Source: Amblyomma americanum (lineage: Eukaryota; Arthropoda; Arachnida; Ixodida; Ixodidae). Taken from it: a stretch of 64,000 nucleotides of DNA. Of the stretch, positions 12,601 through 21,577 are shown piece by piece. A program made the position numbers and the translations under genes. Numbering within the stretch: the first letter of the stretch is position 1; every line of letters starts with the position of its first letter. The DNA lies in contig NC_135497.1 in NCBI RefSeq assembly GCF_052857255.1, positions 188,843,326 through 188,907,325 on the forward strand, read 5' to 3'. The notes under the pieces were generated by a model. It was not told where the DNA came from. It searched no databases and worked only from the letters and a program-made list of their open reading frames with translations.

Positions 12601-15600
12601 CCCCCCCCACACACACTTTTGTCGTTGAGAATTAACTTTGTCTAAAGCACTAGCTTTTCCTAGTGAGTGTGTTCCCCAGTTTCTTGCTGTCCGTGGCACA
12701 GACCTTGGCAGCGCGCTAAGATGCTATGCGCCCATAGCTTCAGGGTGTGTTTACCTTTTGATGGGAGCTCCTGAGAGGGCGGCTCACAGGGCAAACTTGG
12801 CAGAACGCCAGGACGCTGTGCGCCCTTTACAGCAGCGCCGGTTGCAGTGGCTACATGCATGGGGTGATACCTACATGCATGTGGGAATACGTGGGTGTGT
12901 TCTTTCTGCTTTTTTTTATTTTTTGGCGGTCCAGATATAACACTGATCGGCTGTAACGATCAGATTTTCTGGATTTCTCAGTATCGTTATAAGTGGATTT
13001 CACTGTATGTGGCAGGTTTCTTTGCCTCTCTCTCACACACACAGGCATGCAGTGTATATTACGGTGTCCCATTGACAGGGGACCATGAGTAATGGGACTA
13101 GTGCAGGGAGGTGGCAGATGAGCTCTTCATTTATGGGTGAGCTATTTATGGACAATGGATATGTGGTGATTCAGCCCGTCTGGCACACTGTACAAGCATT
13201 ACATTAACTGCTTCTGTTATTTTCCTTTTTGAGTTAAGTGCAGTACAGTTGCTGGCTGAATATTTGGACGCCTGATTTTTCGGACATGCTTGATTATTTG
13301 GGCTTTTTCACAACACCGCGACATGTTCAATGGAGGCAATGTAATAAGAGAGCCTAAAATTCTGGATGAACCACAGCTGCATGCATAATTCTTCATTCGC
13401 ACTCGCCACAGCACTGCCATCAATAGGCAAAGCACCATATAATGTCCCTCACAGCCTGAGTAGCTTTGGGACATTAAACGCCTATAAACCATAAGCCATT
13501 TTATCAAACTTTAGTGGGATCTAAAACTCAATCCAACCTAAGAGGGAGCCTCTTAAATGGCTAGGCTAATAGAAAAACCCTCAGGTGGGTGAGCAGGAAA
13601 TGGGAAAAAGACCTAGCAGAGAAAGGGTTGGTAACATTATATAGTAGGTAATATAAATCTTTTATGGTGTGACAAATATTTATCATCCGAAATTCGTATC
13701 ATCCAAAATGGGCAGAATGCATTAATGCAGATTTGGGCACGACTGACAGGATTTATATAAGGCCATGCGGCCGCTGCTCATTGCTTGCCATGAGTACCAC
13801 ACAATTGATGATCACAACGTCTCTCGAAGTGCGGGCCACATGCTGCCGCCTACTGCTCGCAGTGCATACCGCGTGACTGGCAGTCATAATGTCAGTGATG
13901 TGCGGGCAACGCTTAGTGCTAGTGCTCGAGGGTGCAGTTGTGGCTTGTGCATTTGTATCATCCGTAGTGGTGCAATAGTATGTTCAGAGCATTTGAAATT
14001 CTGCATAGTGTACATAATGCACGTCATCAAGGGAATTTTGCAAATTTGTGTCATCCTGTAATTTGTATGAGCTGTGATTGTATGATCGAGGTTCTGCTGT
14101 AGTTATGATTTCTTGAATACTTTCTCTTCTCATGCAGTTGCTCAATGAATCAGAATCGAGCAACCTTCGAATGACTGAGCAAAACCGGGTACTCAAAGAA
14201 GAAATCCGTCGTCTTGAGCGCAACCAGGAACGAGAGAAGCACGCCCAAAACCTGGAGTACCTCAAGAACATCATTATGAAGGTAGTAAATCATCGCAGTG
14301 CATGTTAAACTAGCGCTGTTGTAAACAGTACCTGTGCTGCTCTGAAGTAAGGAAAAAGGTTGAATGCAGCTACTGTCATGCATGTGGGAATTTTTCTGCC
14401 TCATGTGCAGAAGGTACTGGGTTTAAATCAGTTTGTCAGATGCTGTTTGGCACCTTTTCTCTGTTTTATCCATCGGGGACCTGAAGATGAGAAACATGGT
14501 GGACTCCTGGTGACACTGATATTTTAACCCAGTACCTCCTGCCTGCATGTTGCATGCTTTACCAGGCCGTCACTGTAGTAAAAGGTTACCATGTCATAAT
14601 ATTGCTGCTTGGGGTGATTTTAAGTTGTTAAAAAGGGTGGAACGATTCATTTAGCCACTGATGCAGTGGTTTGGTCAGAGACCAAGTGGTGCCTTTTCCA
14701 AGGGCATTATTTTGCCATGAAATTCCCTGGAAGGTAAAACAATGTGTTTAAGTCATGTTCGAGTAGCTCAGCGAGTGGCTGAATACAAGTACACATGGTG
14801 AAAGTAAGTGCATACTGCCAGCTGTCTCAAATTACGTGGGAGGTCCCTGAATTTTGACCGACCTTCCCCATTGAATGAACACGCTCTTGATTTGCCCAAA
14901 GATTGTCCTCGACATTGCTCGGAATCATTCTTCCCAAAAAAAAAACTTGCTGCATGCAAAATAGGTGAGCCATATTTGCAGGCATGTGCTTCTTACCTGG
15001 CCGAAGCCAACGTGACTGTACCTACTACACCCGCCAGCAAATTTTTCGGACTCCCAAATACGGACCTATTTGTGCTTTTATGATGAGCTGCAAGTTTTCC
15101 TGAGGGGATAATGAATATTTGTGACCAATTTTTCAAAAGCAGCGAAGTCGATATTTGGTTTTTTGAGCTAAACAGTGTATTTTTGGTACTGAAGCCGACA
15201 TGTTAAATTTTCACTTCATTCAGTGCTATGACCTCTTATGGCTTGTTTTCTGGCTGTTCGCTTGTTTGCTTGTGATTGTTGGAATGTGTAGCGAAAAAGT
15301 GACAGGCAGGCAGAGAGGGCTTTACTCCAAGGTATTGAGCCTGCCTAAAGCTACCGGCATCTTCACATTGAATGAGAAGAACGACGCAGTGCGTGGCCTG
15401 CGATACCATCTGGGCTGCTAAAGATAAGCATTGTTGAAACTGGAGAGGTTCGCATGCACCCTGCAAGTCTGGTGCCCTTTTTTGAGCAGCGTTCATTTGG
15501 GAGATGACGAGATCCGTAGCTCTGTTGCGAAAGTTAGAACACAGAGCGAAGACGACAGTGCTCGCGGGCGACCCACATTATTGTGTGTACTGTCCATGGC

Positions 15601-17098
15601 AGTATCGAAGAATTAACCCTCAGAAGGAGTCGAGTCTTTTGGACATGGTCCGCTGTGAGTTGTCGCAGTGACGTGCGAATCTTGCAAACGAATTACGTAT
15701 ATCTCTAGATGCTCGTGCCTGTTTCCACCTCAGTCTATACGATGCGTGGGGAAAAAAAAAAAAGGGCACAATGGCTGCTGAGGCGCTACTTGGCACTGCA
15801 AAACTTCTGTTGGTGAGAAGCTGCTATTTGTCAGAATATTTTCAGTAAACCTACTGCGAGAAATTTCTGAAATGAGTGAAGTCTAGTATGGCACAGTCAC
15901 TCTTCAAATTGGCAAGTTCAGCACCTTAAACCATGCACTAGTGCTTGCTGCTAGTGAGCAGGTGGCTTCAAGGGGCCACTACTTTGCAGTGGAGCACATC
16001 AGTCACGCTGAGTTGCACTGCTCATTAGGGTCACAACCTACTTGGTAACTGCAAGTTCTGCATTTTTTTTCTTGATGATTGATTTTTTTTCGGGTGCTCA
16101 CTGATTTACATGTCATGGCGTTGTACAATTATTTGAGTTTCTGATGTATTTTCATGCATCAAGTTTCTGCATCCACCAGTATTGCAGACACCTAGCAGCA
16201 CTGTTTCATTTTTTGAAGAAACCACATGGGGCTGCTACATTTATTTTAACATACTAGTAATAGTGAACACTGCTGCACTGCTAAATTGCCTATAGTTGGA
16301 ACTAGAAATTAAAATGTGTACTTCATTTGAGCAGCCTAGTGACAAAAGCAATTTGAGCACAAGAGCAGTAAAAAGTTTGGGGTTACAGCTATCGTATTAT
16401 TATAACTGAATGCTACTCGCTTAACATCAGAGACCGCAAAGCAAAAGGAAAGGTGGCCAAACAGTGATATCAGTTTGAGCATCTGATTCAGGGCTTCGGT
16501 GTCCTTTATATGGAAATAGAATACAATGTTCTATTTAAATGAAATCCACTTACTTCCAGTAGTTCTGTGTACTTTATATACTATGCATTTTTTTGGCTGT
16601 ATCACAATTCTGTGTTCGCAGTTCACCAAAATTTGCTGTTGTGTAGTTAGTCTTGTTATTTTATGCATTGAAGTCTTTATTCATACATTTCAATTACGAG
16701 CTTATATTGTTAATTCTTTAATGATTAATATCCGAACATGAGCTCCAAATGTGGTTCTGTACATTTGGTGTTGGCATTTGTATAGAAGTGTGCTATAGGC
16801 ACTGACACCCTGCAAATGCTCATTTAGGCTGTTGACCATGTTGGAAGGCAGAGGAAAGTTAGAAGCTGGTAAAGGTATTGGAAGCATCGTTCTTATTGTT
16901 GTTTTGGTGCAGTTTGTGACGTTGCGTGGTGGCAGCGAGAAGGAGCGGCTGGTACCTGTTTTGACGACAATGCTCAAGCTGAGCCCGGAGGAGAAGAAGG
17001 ACTTGGAGGCTGTGGTGACTGGTGAAGGGCAGCAGGACACAGCTGCTGTATCCAGTTGGGGGGGATACTTGCCCCGCTGGACAGGGCTGGTCGGATGA
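3594..17098 (+). CDS. GCC2: GCC2/GCC185 golgin homologue, 3' five exons (partial gene)
   Basis: GCC2 (GCC185) is a long coiled-coil golgin of the trans-Golgi network. Its C-terminal GRIP domain binds Arl/Rab GTPases on the membrane and the protein tethers endosome-derived vesicles. Five plus-strand exons are visible: 3594-3635, 3757-3832, 7183-7256, 14138-14281 and 16913-17098. All have AG acceptors and GT donors, and the phases fit at every junction. Joined, they encode a proline-rich linker, a coiled coil with the block NQEREKHAQNLEYLKNIIMK, and a GRIP domain containing PVLTTMLKLSPEEKKDL. The protein ends in WGGYLPRWTGLVG, paralleling the Trp-Tyr-Leu-Trp-Ser-Gly-Leu ending of vertebrate GCC2. 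The N-terminal part lies upstream of the window or beyond recognition in 1-3.6 kb. Introns of about 3.4, 6.9 and 2.6 kb are filled with transposons. No stop or frame break was seen. Recognition is from known family features. Confidence 0.93.
3757..3832 (+). CDS. GCC2: GCC2 exon b
   Basis: A 76-base exon after TTTGCAG with donor GTGAGG. It encodes PLPWSLVPTGGFKPLEQLLR then EDENL and leaves one base over, which the next exon's two-base start completes. The block PLEQLL is a segment I recognise from GCC2. Confidence 0.85.
4060..4183 (+). repeat. Two-copy tandem duplication in GCC2 intron
   Basis: CTCTGGTCTGTCCAGGTCAG and its following sequence occur twice in direct orientation (4060-4120 and 4121-4183, about 61 and 63 bases). 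The copies differ only by a small indel and single substitutions near CTCTCACTGAG versus CTCTCGCTCTGAG. Confidence 0.85.
4854..5020. mobile_element. Tigger-like element end (fragment)
   Basis: CAGTAAAAGCTCAAAAATTC preceded by TA matches the TIR type of the element at 5698-6914 (CAGTAAAAGCTCGTTAATTC). A short ATTC tandem follows (4883-4898), then a block with GATAATTCGAGC. No partner end is present, so this is a truncated copy in a GCC2 intron. Confidence 0.6.
5698..6914 (+). mobile_element. Tigger-like DNA transposon, internally deleted, with TIRs and TA duplication
   Basis: The left end TAGTAAAAGCTCATTAATTC and the reverse complement of the right end, CAGTAAAAGCTCGTTAATTC, are near-identical inverted repeats. 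TA lies at 5696-5697 and 6915-6916. Further AATTCGAAC-type repeats lie inside each end. At about 1.2 kb it is shorter than an autonomous Tigger and encodes only a C-terminal transposase part. It lies in the intron between GCC2 exons b and c. Confidence 0.82.
5897..6460 (+). pseudogene. Tigger-like transposase C-terminal fragment
   Basis: An open frame of 187 codons lies between the TIRs of the Tigger-like element and is followed by AATAAA at 6488. Its end, with SALDVAARYFSATENSGVAL then ELLGKLQMML, has the helical Ala-Leu-rich tail typical of Tigger/CENP-B-like transposases. The DNA-binding and DDE catalytic parts are missing. The first part (about residues 1-60) may be non-coding sequence read through, and the true start is not resolvable. 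Confidence 0.55.
7183..7256 (+). CDS. GCC2: GCC2 exon c (coiled coil)
   Basis: A 74-base exon after GGCACAG with donor GTAAGC. It encodes AAEDLDVLHEKVRESQKKVD then HLAE, a heptad-patterned helix. It starts with two bases that complete a Val codon with exon b and ends at a codon boundary. Confidence 0.88.
7670..7990. repeat. CACTCA-rich degenerate satellite-like block
   Basis: A run of short variants of GGCTCACTCA, CTCATGACTCA and ACTCATCTAGGCTCACTC, repeated without a strict period. It resembles the array at 10180-10570 and lies in the same GCC2 intron on the other side of the pogo-like element. Confidence 0.7.
8444..10127 (-). mobile_element. pogo-like DNA transposon with TIRs and TA duplication
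   Basis: The left end starts CCGTAAAAACCTGCTTATAA and the right end finishes ATATGCGGGTTTTTACGG. These are inverted repeats, each followed inwards by a TACGAGG motif (direct on the left, inverted on the right). TA flanks both sides (8442-8443 and 10128-10129). The 1.68-kb length and a minus-strand transposase fit a complete but degenerate pogo-like element in a GCC2 intron. Its right end lies about 50 bases before the CATGA satellite array. Confidence 0.85.
8637..9856 (-). pseudogene. pogo/CENP-B-like DDE transposase, frameshifted
   Basis: On the minus strand, 9567-9166 encodes an HTH_Tnp/CENP-B-like helix region (GIPRSAFKASLHWIHRYMCR then AGFSLHQR). It is followed by the catalytic-domain start IGNADQTPVYLDMPSSLTVH, with the Asp of the N-[MA]-D-[EQ]-T-P motif. 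The C-terminal block VWVAIPEDLVRRSFKKCGIL then NALDGREDKYIWDDL lies at 8834-8637. The pieces are in different frames, and the middle of the DDE domain (8840-9160) is broken, so the gene is dead. The N-terminal part upstream of 9567 survives only in scattered frames. Transposases of this type cut and paste DNA at TA dinucleotides. Confidence 0.8.
10180..10570. repeat. Tandem array of about 40-base CATGA palindromic units
   Basis: CTCAGATCATGATCTGAATG and variants recur at about 10215, 10269, 10338, 10382, 10423, 10464 and 10502. Later spacing is near 40 bases. Each unit has the self-complementary core CAGATCATGATCTG, then TGAGTCCGGGCTCACTCACG-like sequence. Confidence 0.8.
10639..12119. mobile_element. 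hAT-like element (non-coding or decayed)
   Basis: The left end TAGGGCTCTGCGAATATTC and the right end TTTGCACATGCCTA (reverse TAGGCATGTGCAAA) form short inverted termini of the TAGGG-TGTGCGAATA type. Both are followed inwards by TTCGAA-rich sequence. I found no clear 8-base target duplication and no transposase motif, so superfamily and boundaries are inferred. Confidence 0.45.
12154..13005. mobile_element. Tigger-like non-autonomous element with TA duplication
   Basis: The left end CAGTGTAATCCACTTATATG and the reverse complement of the right end CAGTGAAATCCACTTATAAC match in most positions. TA lies outside both (12152-12153, 13006-13007). TAACGATAT/CGATCAG-type subterminal repeats occur at both ends. 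At 852 bases with no transposase frame, it is a deletion derivative, third of this style in GCC2 introns. Confidence 0.78.
13246..13310. mobile_element. Tigger-like end fragment
   Basis: After TA (13244-13245), CAGTTGCTGGCTGAATATTT and a following CTGATTTTTCGGACATGC have the style of a Tigger terminal repeat. No partner was found. Confidence 0.4.
13441..13495 (+). repeat. 3' fragment of Ruka-type SINE
   Basis: CTCACAGCCTGAGTAGCTTT then GGGACATTAAACGCC matches the 3' end of the full SINE copies at 45.6 and 47.8 kb (CTCATAGCCTGAGTCGCTTT). The body and tRNA head are absent. Confidence 0.7.
13645..14098. mobile_element. Possible Tigger-like MITE
   Basis: The right end, reversed, starts CAGCAGAACCTCGATCATAC with TACAAATTACAGGATGACAC inside. 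The left side has CAAATATTTATCATCCGAAA and CGTATCATCC. The pairing is weak and the left terminus is not exact. It ends about 40 bases before GCC2 exon d. Confidence 0.35.
14138..14281 (+). CDS. GCC2: GCC2 exon d (coiled coil and start of GRIP domain)
   Basis: A 144-base, phase 0-0 exon (48 codons) after CATGCAG with donor GTAGTA. It begins LLNESESSNLRMTEQNRVLK, runs as a continuous charged coiled coil and ends NLEYLKNIIMK, the Leu-Glu-Tyr-Leu-Lys-Asn signature that opens GRIP domains. Confidence 0.93.
14282..16912 (+). other. Last GCC2 intron
   Basis: GTAGTA donor at 14282 and TTGGTGCAG acceptor before 16913. Apart from short A and T runs I see no identifiable element or coding block in it. 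Confidence 0.6.
16913..17098 (+). CDS. GCC2: GCC2 terminal exon (GRIP domain)
   Basis: The exon starts after TTTTGGTGCAG and ends at TGA 17096-17098. It encodes 61 residues with the GRIP core FVTLRGGSEKERLVPVLTTM then LKLSPEEKKDLEAVV, and the C-terminal tail with WGGYLPRWTGLVG. An open frame extends further 5' to 16832, but the AG acceptor and homology place the exon start at 16913. Confidence 0.93.
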   Translation, partial: FVTLRGGSEKERLVPVLTTMLKLSPEEKKDLEAVVTGEGQQDTAAVSSWGGYLPRWTGLVG

Positions 17099-17203
17099 GT
17101 GCTGCATGTTTGTGAAGGAGTGTGTAAAATTGCGTACCAAAAGTGTACCAAGTAGGTCAATGACCAATTATATATTCAATGTATATGCAAATTGAGTGTT
17201 TTA

Positions 17204-17209
17204 AATAAA
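17204..17209 (+). terminator. Poly(A) signal of GCC2
   Basis: AATAAA lies 106 bases after the GCC2 stop codon, in AT-rich sequence, with no later exon seen. This makes it the likely cleavage and polyadenylation signal of the transcript. Confidence 0.7.
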
Positions 17210-17220
17210 TGTTGTATATT

Positions 17221-18160
17221 ATGAAATCAAAAGGTGCACTTGTATCAATATTTATTTAGAAACGCTTCATTGTTGCAGTTTCGAACTGAATAGAAGCACT
17301 TGTGGTGCCTAATGGGCAGCATCAGGATTGAGCAGGCAGCTCTGAGCATCATTCATTTACTTCAGTTTTGTTGGTGTGGTAAAATGATTTTCATCTATTT
17401 CTCTCAGAAGAAATATCTTGTTTATAAAATATTGTAGACCATACATAGGCACCTTGCTGCATCTTAGGATCACTACTATTTTGGGTAGTGATGATGAGTA
17501 ACTGATGCATTTCCAAAAATGCCTTTGGCCAAACTCTGCATGCACTACAATGTGCTAAAGTGTGTTTTTTTCTCTCACTTTTTTCTACTTTTCTTCAAGA
17601 ATTATTTCCTTGTGAATGAAACTTTTTAGTAAATATAAATGAACTGGGATCATAATGTTTATGCTTGAAAGTACTAACAAAATAATATTGCTGCATGGTG
17701 AGGACAGCATGCCAGCAGCAAAGCAGGCAGCATGAGAAATGTGTACGATCGGCAGCTTAAGTTTGGGGGATAGGTGTGCCCTGGAAAACATTTATCCTAG
17801 CAATGGGTAGAGGCACAGTTTGTTTGCCTGCAACAAAAAGGATGCTGGAAAATCTCGCATGAATACGCAACTACAGCTGTAACATAGATGCATGCCAAAT
17901 CCAAGGCTGAATGAGGTGTTCTAACGAAATGGAAACTATTTTAAAAAATTCACGCTACGGCTACTGCTGGTGCTACGGACACGCTAGAGACAGCTGGTGC
18001 TTAACTGGAATGCAGTGTGGTTGGCAGTCGAAAACTCCTCCCTCGCAGCGTATGCAGTAAAGGCTTGTTAATTTGACCCCCATTAATTCGGAAATTCGAA
18101 CTGCAGGCTTGGTCCCGGCCAACGCTTAAGTCTATGGCATTGTGCTCTCACCTGTTCAGT
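17221..18160. other. Intergenic, AT-rich
   Basis: No coding block. A Tigger-like TIR relic (TTAATTTGACCCCCATTAAT then TCGGAAATTCGAACTGC) lies at 18068-18105. Confidence 0.5.
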
Positions 18161-18162
18161 TG

Positions 18163-18841
18163 CTACCATAGAGTTTCTATTGCCCAGAGGGAAAGTTGGC
18201 GCCCCATCTATGAGAGTTTGCATGGAGCTTCCTCGAGACCACCTCAGCCACCTTGGGCGCTCCAAGCATCATGGGATGGAGAGCTATCGACTGTAGAACC
18301 ACAACTTTTGGCCAAAAAGTAATGCAAAAATAAATGTTCAATAATCAAGAATGCCCGAACATTCAATATCCTGCTTATAAATTGCAACAAACGAGCAGAA
18401 AAGCATGTAAATGTAAAGTTTGCTCAAAATAAGCGATCGCTTGCTCTCCTAGCTATTGGCCAAATATAGTACACCACAAAACGCAATATTTCGTGCTTAA
18501 CAGGTGCACTTTAAAAAAAAAAATTTTTTTAGATGTCGCTTAAACACTTTTAAGAGGTTTTTTAATGGCACCTCGAAAAACAAAAACCATTTATTGGCAT
18601 CGTATGCTGTTGCGTTTTCGCTACTATGGCTTTGCGCACTACGTTTGCGCCGAAGTCGTCTGTGCGCGGGACGCGCCCTGTACGGAATGGGACATCTCAG
18701 TAGCACCACTCTGTGTTCCCGAAAAAATCAAGACTGTCCCGCACCAAGTAGCTCACCCACCCATGATGCTTTGAGCACCCATGGTGGCTGAGGTGCATCG
18801 CCGCCAGCTTTCCCTCTAGTTAATAGTAAGAAGCTCTATGG
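18163..18841. mobile_element. Foldback/MITE-like element, copy A
   Basis: The left end CCATAGAGTTTCTATTGCCC then AGAGGGAAAGTTGGCG is inverted at the right end (CGCCAGCTTTCCCTCTAGTT then AATAGTAAGAAGCTCTATGG). The similarity runs on inwards through CACCTCAGCCACC and GCATCATGGG, giving imperfect arms of about 110 bases. The interior (18280-18790) matches the copy at 30.1-30.67 kb. No protein domain. TE class is unknown. Confidence 0.65.
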
Positions 18842-19015
18842 TTGCTACGGGCTTCTGAAGCGCGGCCGCGTCCAGTAATGACCGGCGCGGCAAAAGGTTG
18901 TCGAAATAGCCCTATTAAAACCTGATTTCCATATTGCAGAGTCGCTGACAACGGTGTACTATGAAAAACGTGACGACGAATCCGCCTCCAAGAACCTAGT
19001 AGCTCTATGCCAAGC

Positions 19016-19290
19016 ATAGAGTTTCTTACTATTAACTAGAGGGAAAGCTGGCGCCCCGCCTATGGGAGTTTGCATGCAGCTTCCTCGAGACCACCTGTAC
19101 CACCATGGGCACTCTAAGCTTCATGGGGCTAGGGTGCCTCGATGCCCGCTCGCCTCCGCTTTCAGGGTGAGGACACTGCCCGCGACGGCAACATGTTGGG
19201 TCACACTCTCCCGTTCGGCTGCATAGAGCGCAATGCGGCGGCGGGCCGTTCAGAAGACAAAACTGCAACTACCGCGTGAAAATCCGCAAA
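19016..19290. mobile_element. Foldback element, second end (copy B)
   Basis: CATAGAGTTTCTTACTATTA then ACTAGAGGGAAAGCTGGCGC repeats the terminus of copy A. It continues with GAGTTTGCATGCAGCTTCCT and CTCGATGCCCGCTCGCCTCC. The latter recurs inverted at about 30050-30100. It may be a separate truncated copy or an outer arm of a larger structure that includes copy A. Confidence 0.55.
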
Positions 19291-20048
19291 CCTGGTGTTC
19301 TAATAAGAAAGGGTGGTACCAGGGATGTTTCAAACAGTGAATCGGAGTTAGTTAAGCTAAAATATGTCATGTTTCGCAGCTCATCTGCTGAGAAATTCTG
19401 TGCCTTGCGAGCATTCATTATATTCTCACAGCAGTTTTAACATTTGCAGCGCTATCTGTACACCCGGATACTCTACATCTCGATTGCTTCTCCAACAGTC
19501 AGAATTGCTTATTTAGAGCTGGAGTTTCATAATTGCCAAACACTGCCACTCAGGCAGTTCTAATGAGAATATCAAGCTTTCCTGTCAACGACAGTTTCGA
19601 CGATGTTTGGGCATTAACTTGCTCCTCTGTTGCTATTGCGACAAAGCAGCGGCAGTATATAAGAGATAAATATATGAAAGCATAACAATTGTCAGAAGAT
19701 TTTGACATACACTGCTCACCTTGTGTTAGGGGTATTGTTGAAACAGACCAGTGAACTGTGTAGGAGTGTCACTGTTTATTGGTAGCACAAAATTGACTCA
19801 TATTATTTTATAATTTGTCTTGCTTTCAAGAAATGTGTGAAACGGTCACCTTTGTTGAATCTGCTACTGCGTGGTTTTCTTTCGTAGTCTACAATTAACT
19901 TGTGCATATGATTCACTTTACACAAGAGTGTGATAGCCATAACCACTGCTTATTCGCCGTGAAGTTTTGACTTCAGTTTTGGGAGGGTTCAAGGCAATGC
20001 CAGCTCTTAATGACCAACTAAAGCGGCTGTTTGGGCTTGTTGGTCAGT
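19291..20048. other. Nothing recognised
   Basis: AT-rich sequence with no coding or repeat signature that I could identify. Confidence 0.5.
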
Positions 20049-21254
20049 GAACATGGTAAAAGAATGCAGCGCGAAAAAGACAAGGACGAACAGAAGTGCA
20101 CAGGACAGGGCGCTGACTACCAACACATCTATTCAGAAAGATGAGCAGCTTATATAACGCAGTCCAACACCCACGTGACCAAGAAAATAGCAAACGCGTT
20201 CAACTATCTAATACAAAAAAAAACGGAAGTACACAATATCAAAGTGACACATATCTAGGTAATGCAAAGTCAGCCAAGAACCGATAAAACCGAGAGGACC
20301 ACGACGAACCGTAAGGTGCACCCATGGAAAATGATCAGTCAGCGACCTTTGCCGCCACTGCAGCACGAGGCAAAACGAAAACGAAAATAACAATATAGTC
20401 ACCGAACACTAAGTAAAAGTCGAAGCTAAAAGCAGGGTCGGGGCCAAACGCATAACAAAACAATACAAAACGCAACGCAAAGCTGAGTCATCCGTTCACA
20501 GTCAAACTGAGTCAAAAAAGTTGAAAGTTCTCTAGAACAAGAATTAAAAGCAGACGTGATTAAAAAAAAAAAAAGACGTGTTTATAGTGGGCCTAGAAAA
20601 CTGGACTCCTTGTCTGTAAGTAAAATTGAAGGCGTGCTGAGCCAAAGCTGGAGACAAGTGCGTCAGCACGCCTTCAATTTTACTTACAGACAAGGAGTCC
20701 AGTTTTCTAGGCCCACTATAAACACGTCTTTTTTTAATCACGTCTGCTTTTAATTCTTGTTCTAGAGAACTTTCAACTTTTTTGACTCAGTTTGACTGTG
20801 AACGGATGACTCAGCTTTGCGTTGTGTTTTGTATTGTTTTGTTATGCGTTTGGCCCCGACCCTGCTTTTAGCTTCGACTTTTACTTAGTGTTCGGTGACT
20901 ATATTGTTATTTTCGTTTTCGTTTTGCCTCGTGCTGCAGTGGCGGCAAAGGTCGCTGACTGATCATTTTCCATGCGTGCACCTTACGGTTCGTCATGGTC
21001 CTCTCGGTTTTATCGGTTCTTGGCTGACTTTGCGTTACCTAGATATGTGTCACTTTGATATTGTGTACGTACTTCGTTTTGTTTTTTTGTATTAGATAGT
21101 TGAACGCGTTTGCTATTTTCTTGGTCACGTGGGTGTTGGACTGCGTTATATAAGCTGCTCATCTTTCTGAATAAATGTGTTGGTAGTCAGCGCCCTGTCC
21201 TGTGCACTTCTGTTCGTCCTTGTTTTTTTCGCGCTGCATTCTTTTACCATGTTC
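20049..21254. repeat. Giant palindrome, 592-base arms with 22-base spacer
   Basis: The left arm (20049-20640) and right arm (20663-21254) are reverse complements with few differences and no net length change. The spacer is 20641-20662. From the outside, each arm has CATGGTAAAAGAATGCAGCG, then GACAAGGACGAACAGAAGTG, GGGCGCTGACTACCAAC, a TATATAA box, CAACCAC-type promoter-like sequence and AT-rich interior. Read outwards, each arm has TATATAAG and then AATAAA about 30 bases later, an LTR-like layout. Penelope-like elements carry such terminal modules, so this could be an inverted pair of their pseudo-LTRs; that is inference. The two 65-codon frames at the centre are mirror images of one another, not genes. 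Confidence 0.9.
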
Positions 21255-21577
21255 ATCTTAATGACCAGCCTGTCCACTTCAACAAAACCAAATTAAAAGA
21301 TATATTTTGTGTGTCGCTACTCCGAGCCCCCGCACTTTTCGCCATTGGCATACGGCGGACATCAAATACACTGACCATAGGAGTCGGTGTTGCTAAGTGA
21401 AACACAGCACGTAAATATCAGAACAGCAAAGAATAATCCATTTATGTACAATATACATGATAATGAATGTACACAATCCACTCTGCGTTCTAAAACAAAA
21501 GGCAACTTGTATTCACTGAAGGCCTGCACCTGCTACTGTTTTGCTTCCATAGGATCGATCAGGAAGTTCAGGTGTGT

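Noticed and set aside
20544..20753. Two 65-codon ORFs with nearly the same protein on opposite strands
   Set aside because: They are the mirror images created by the palindrome centre, not independent genes.
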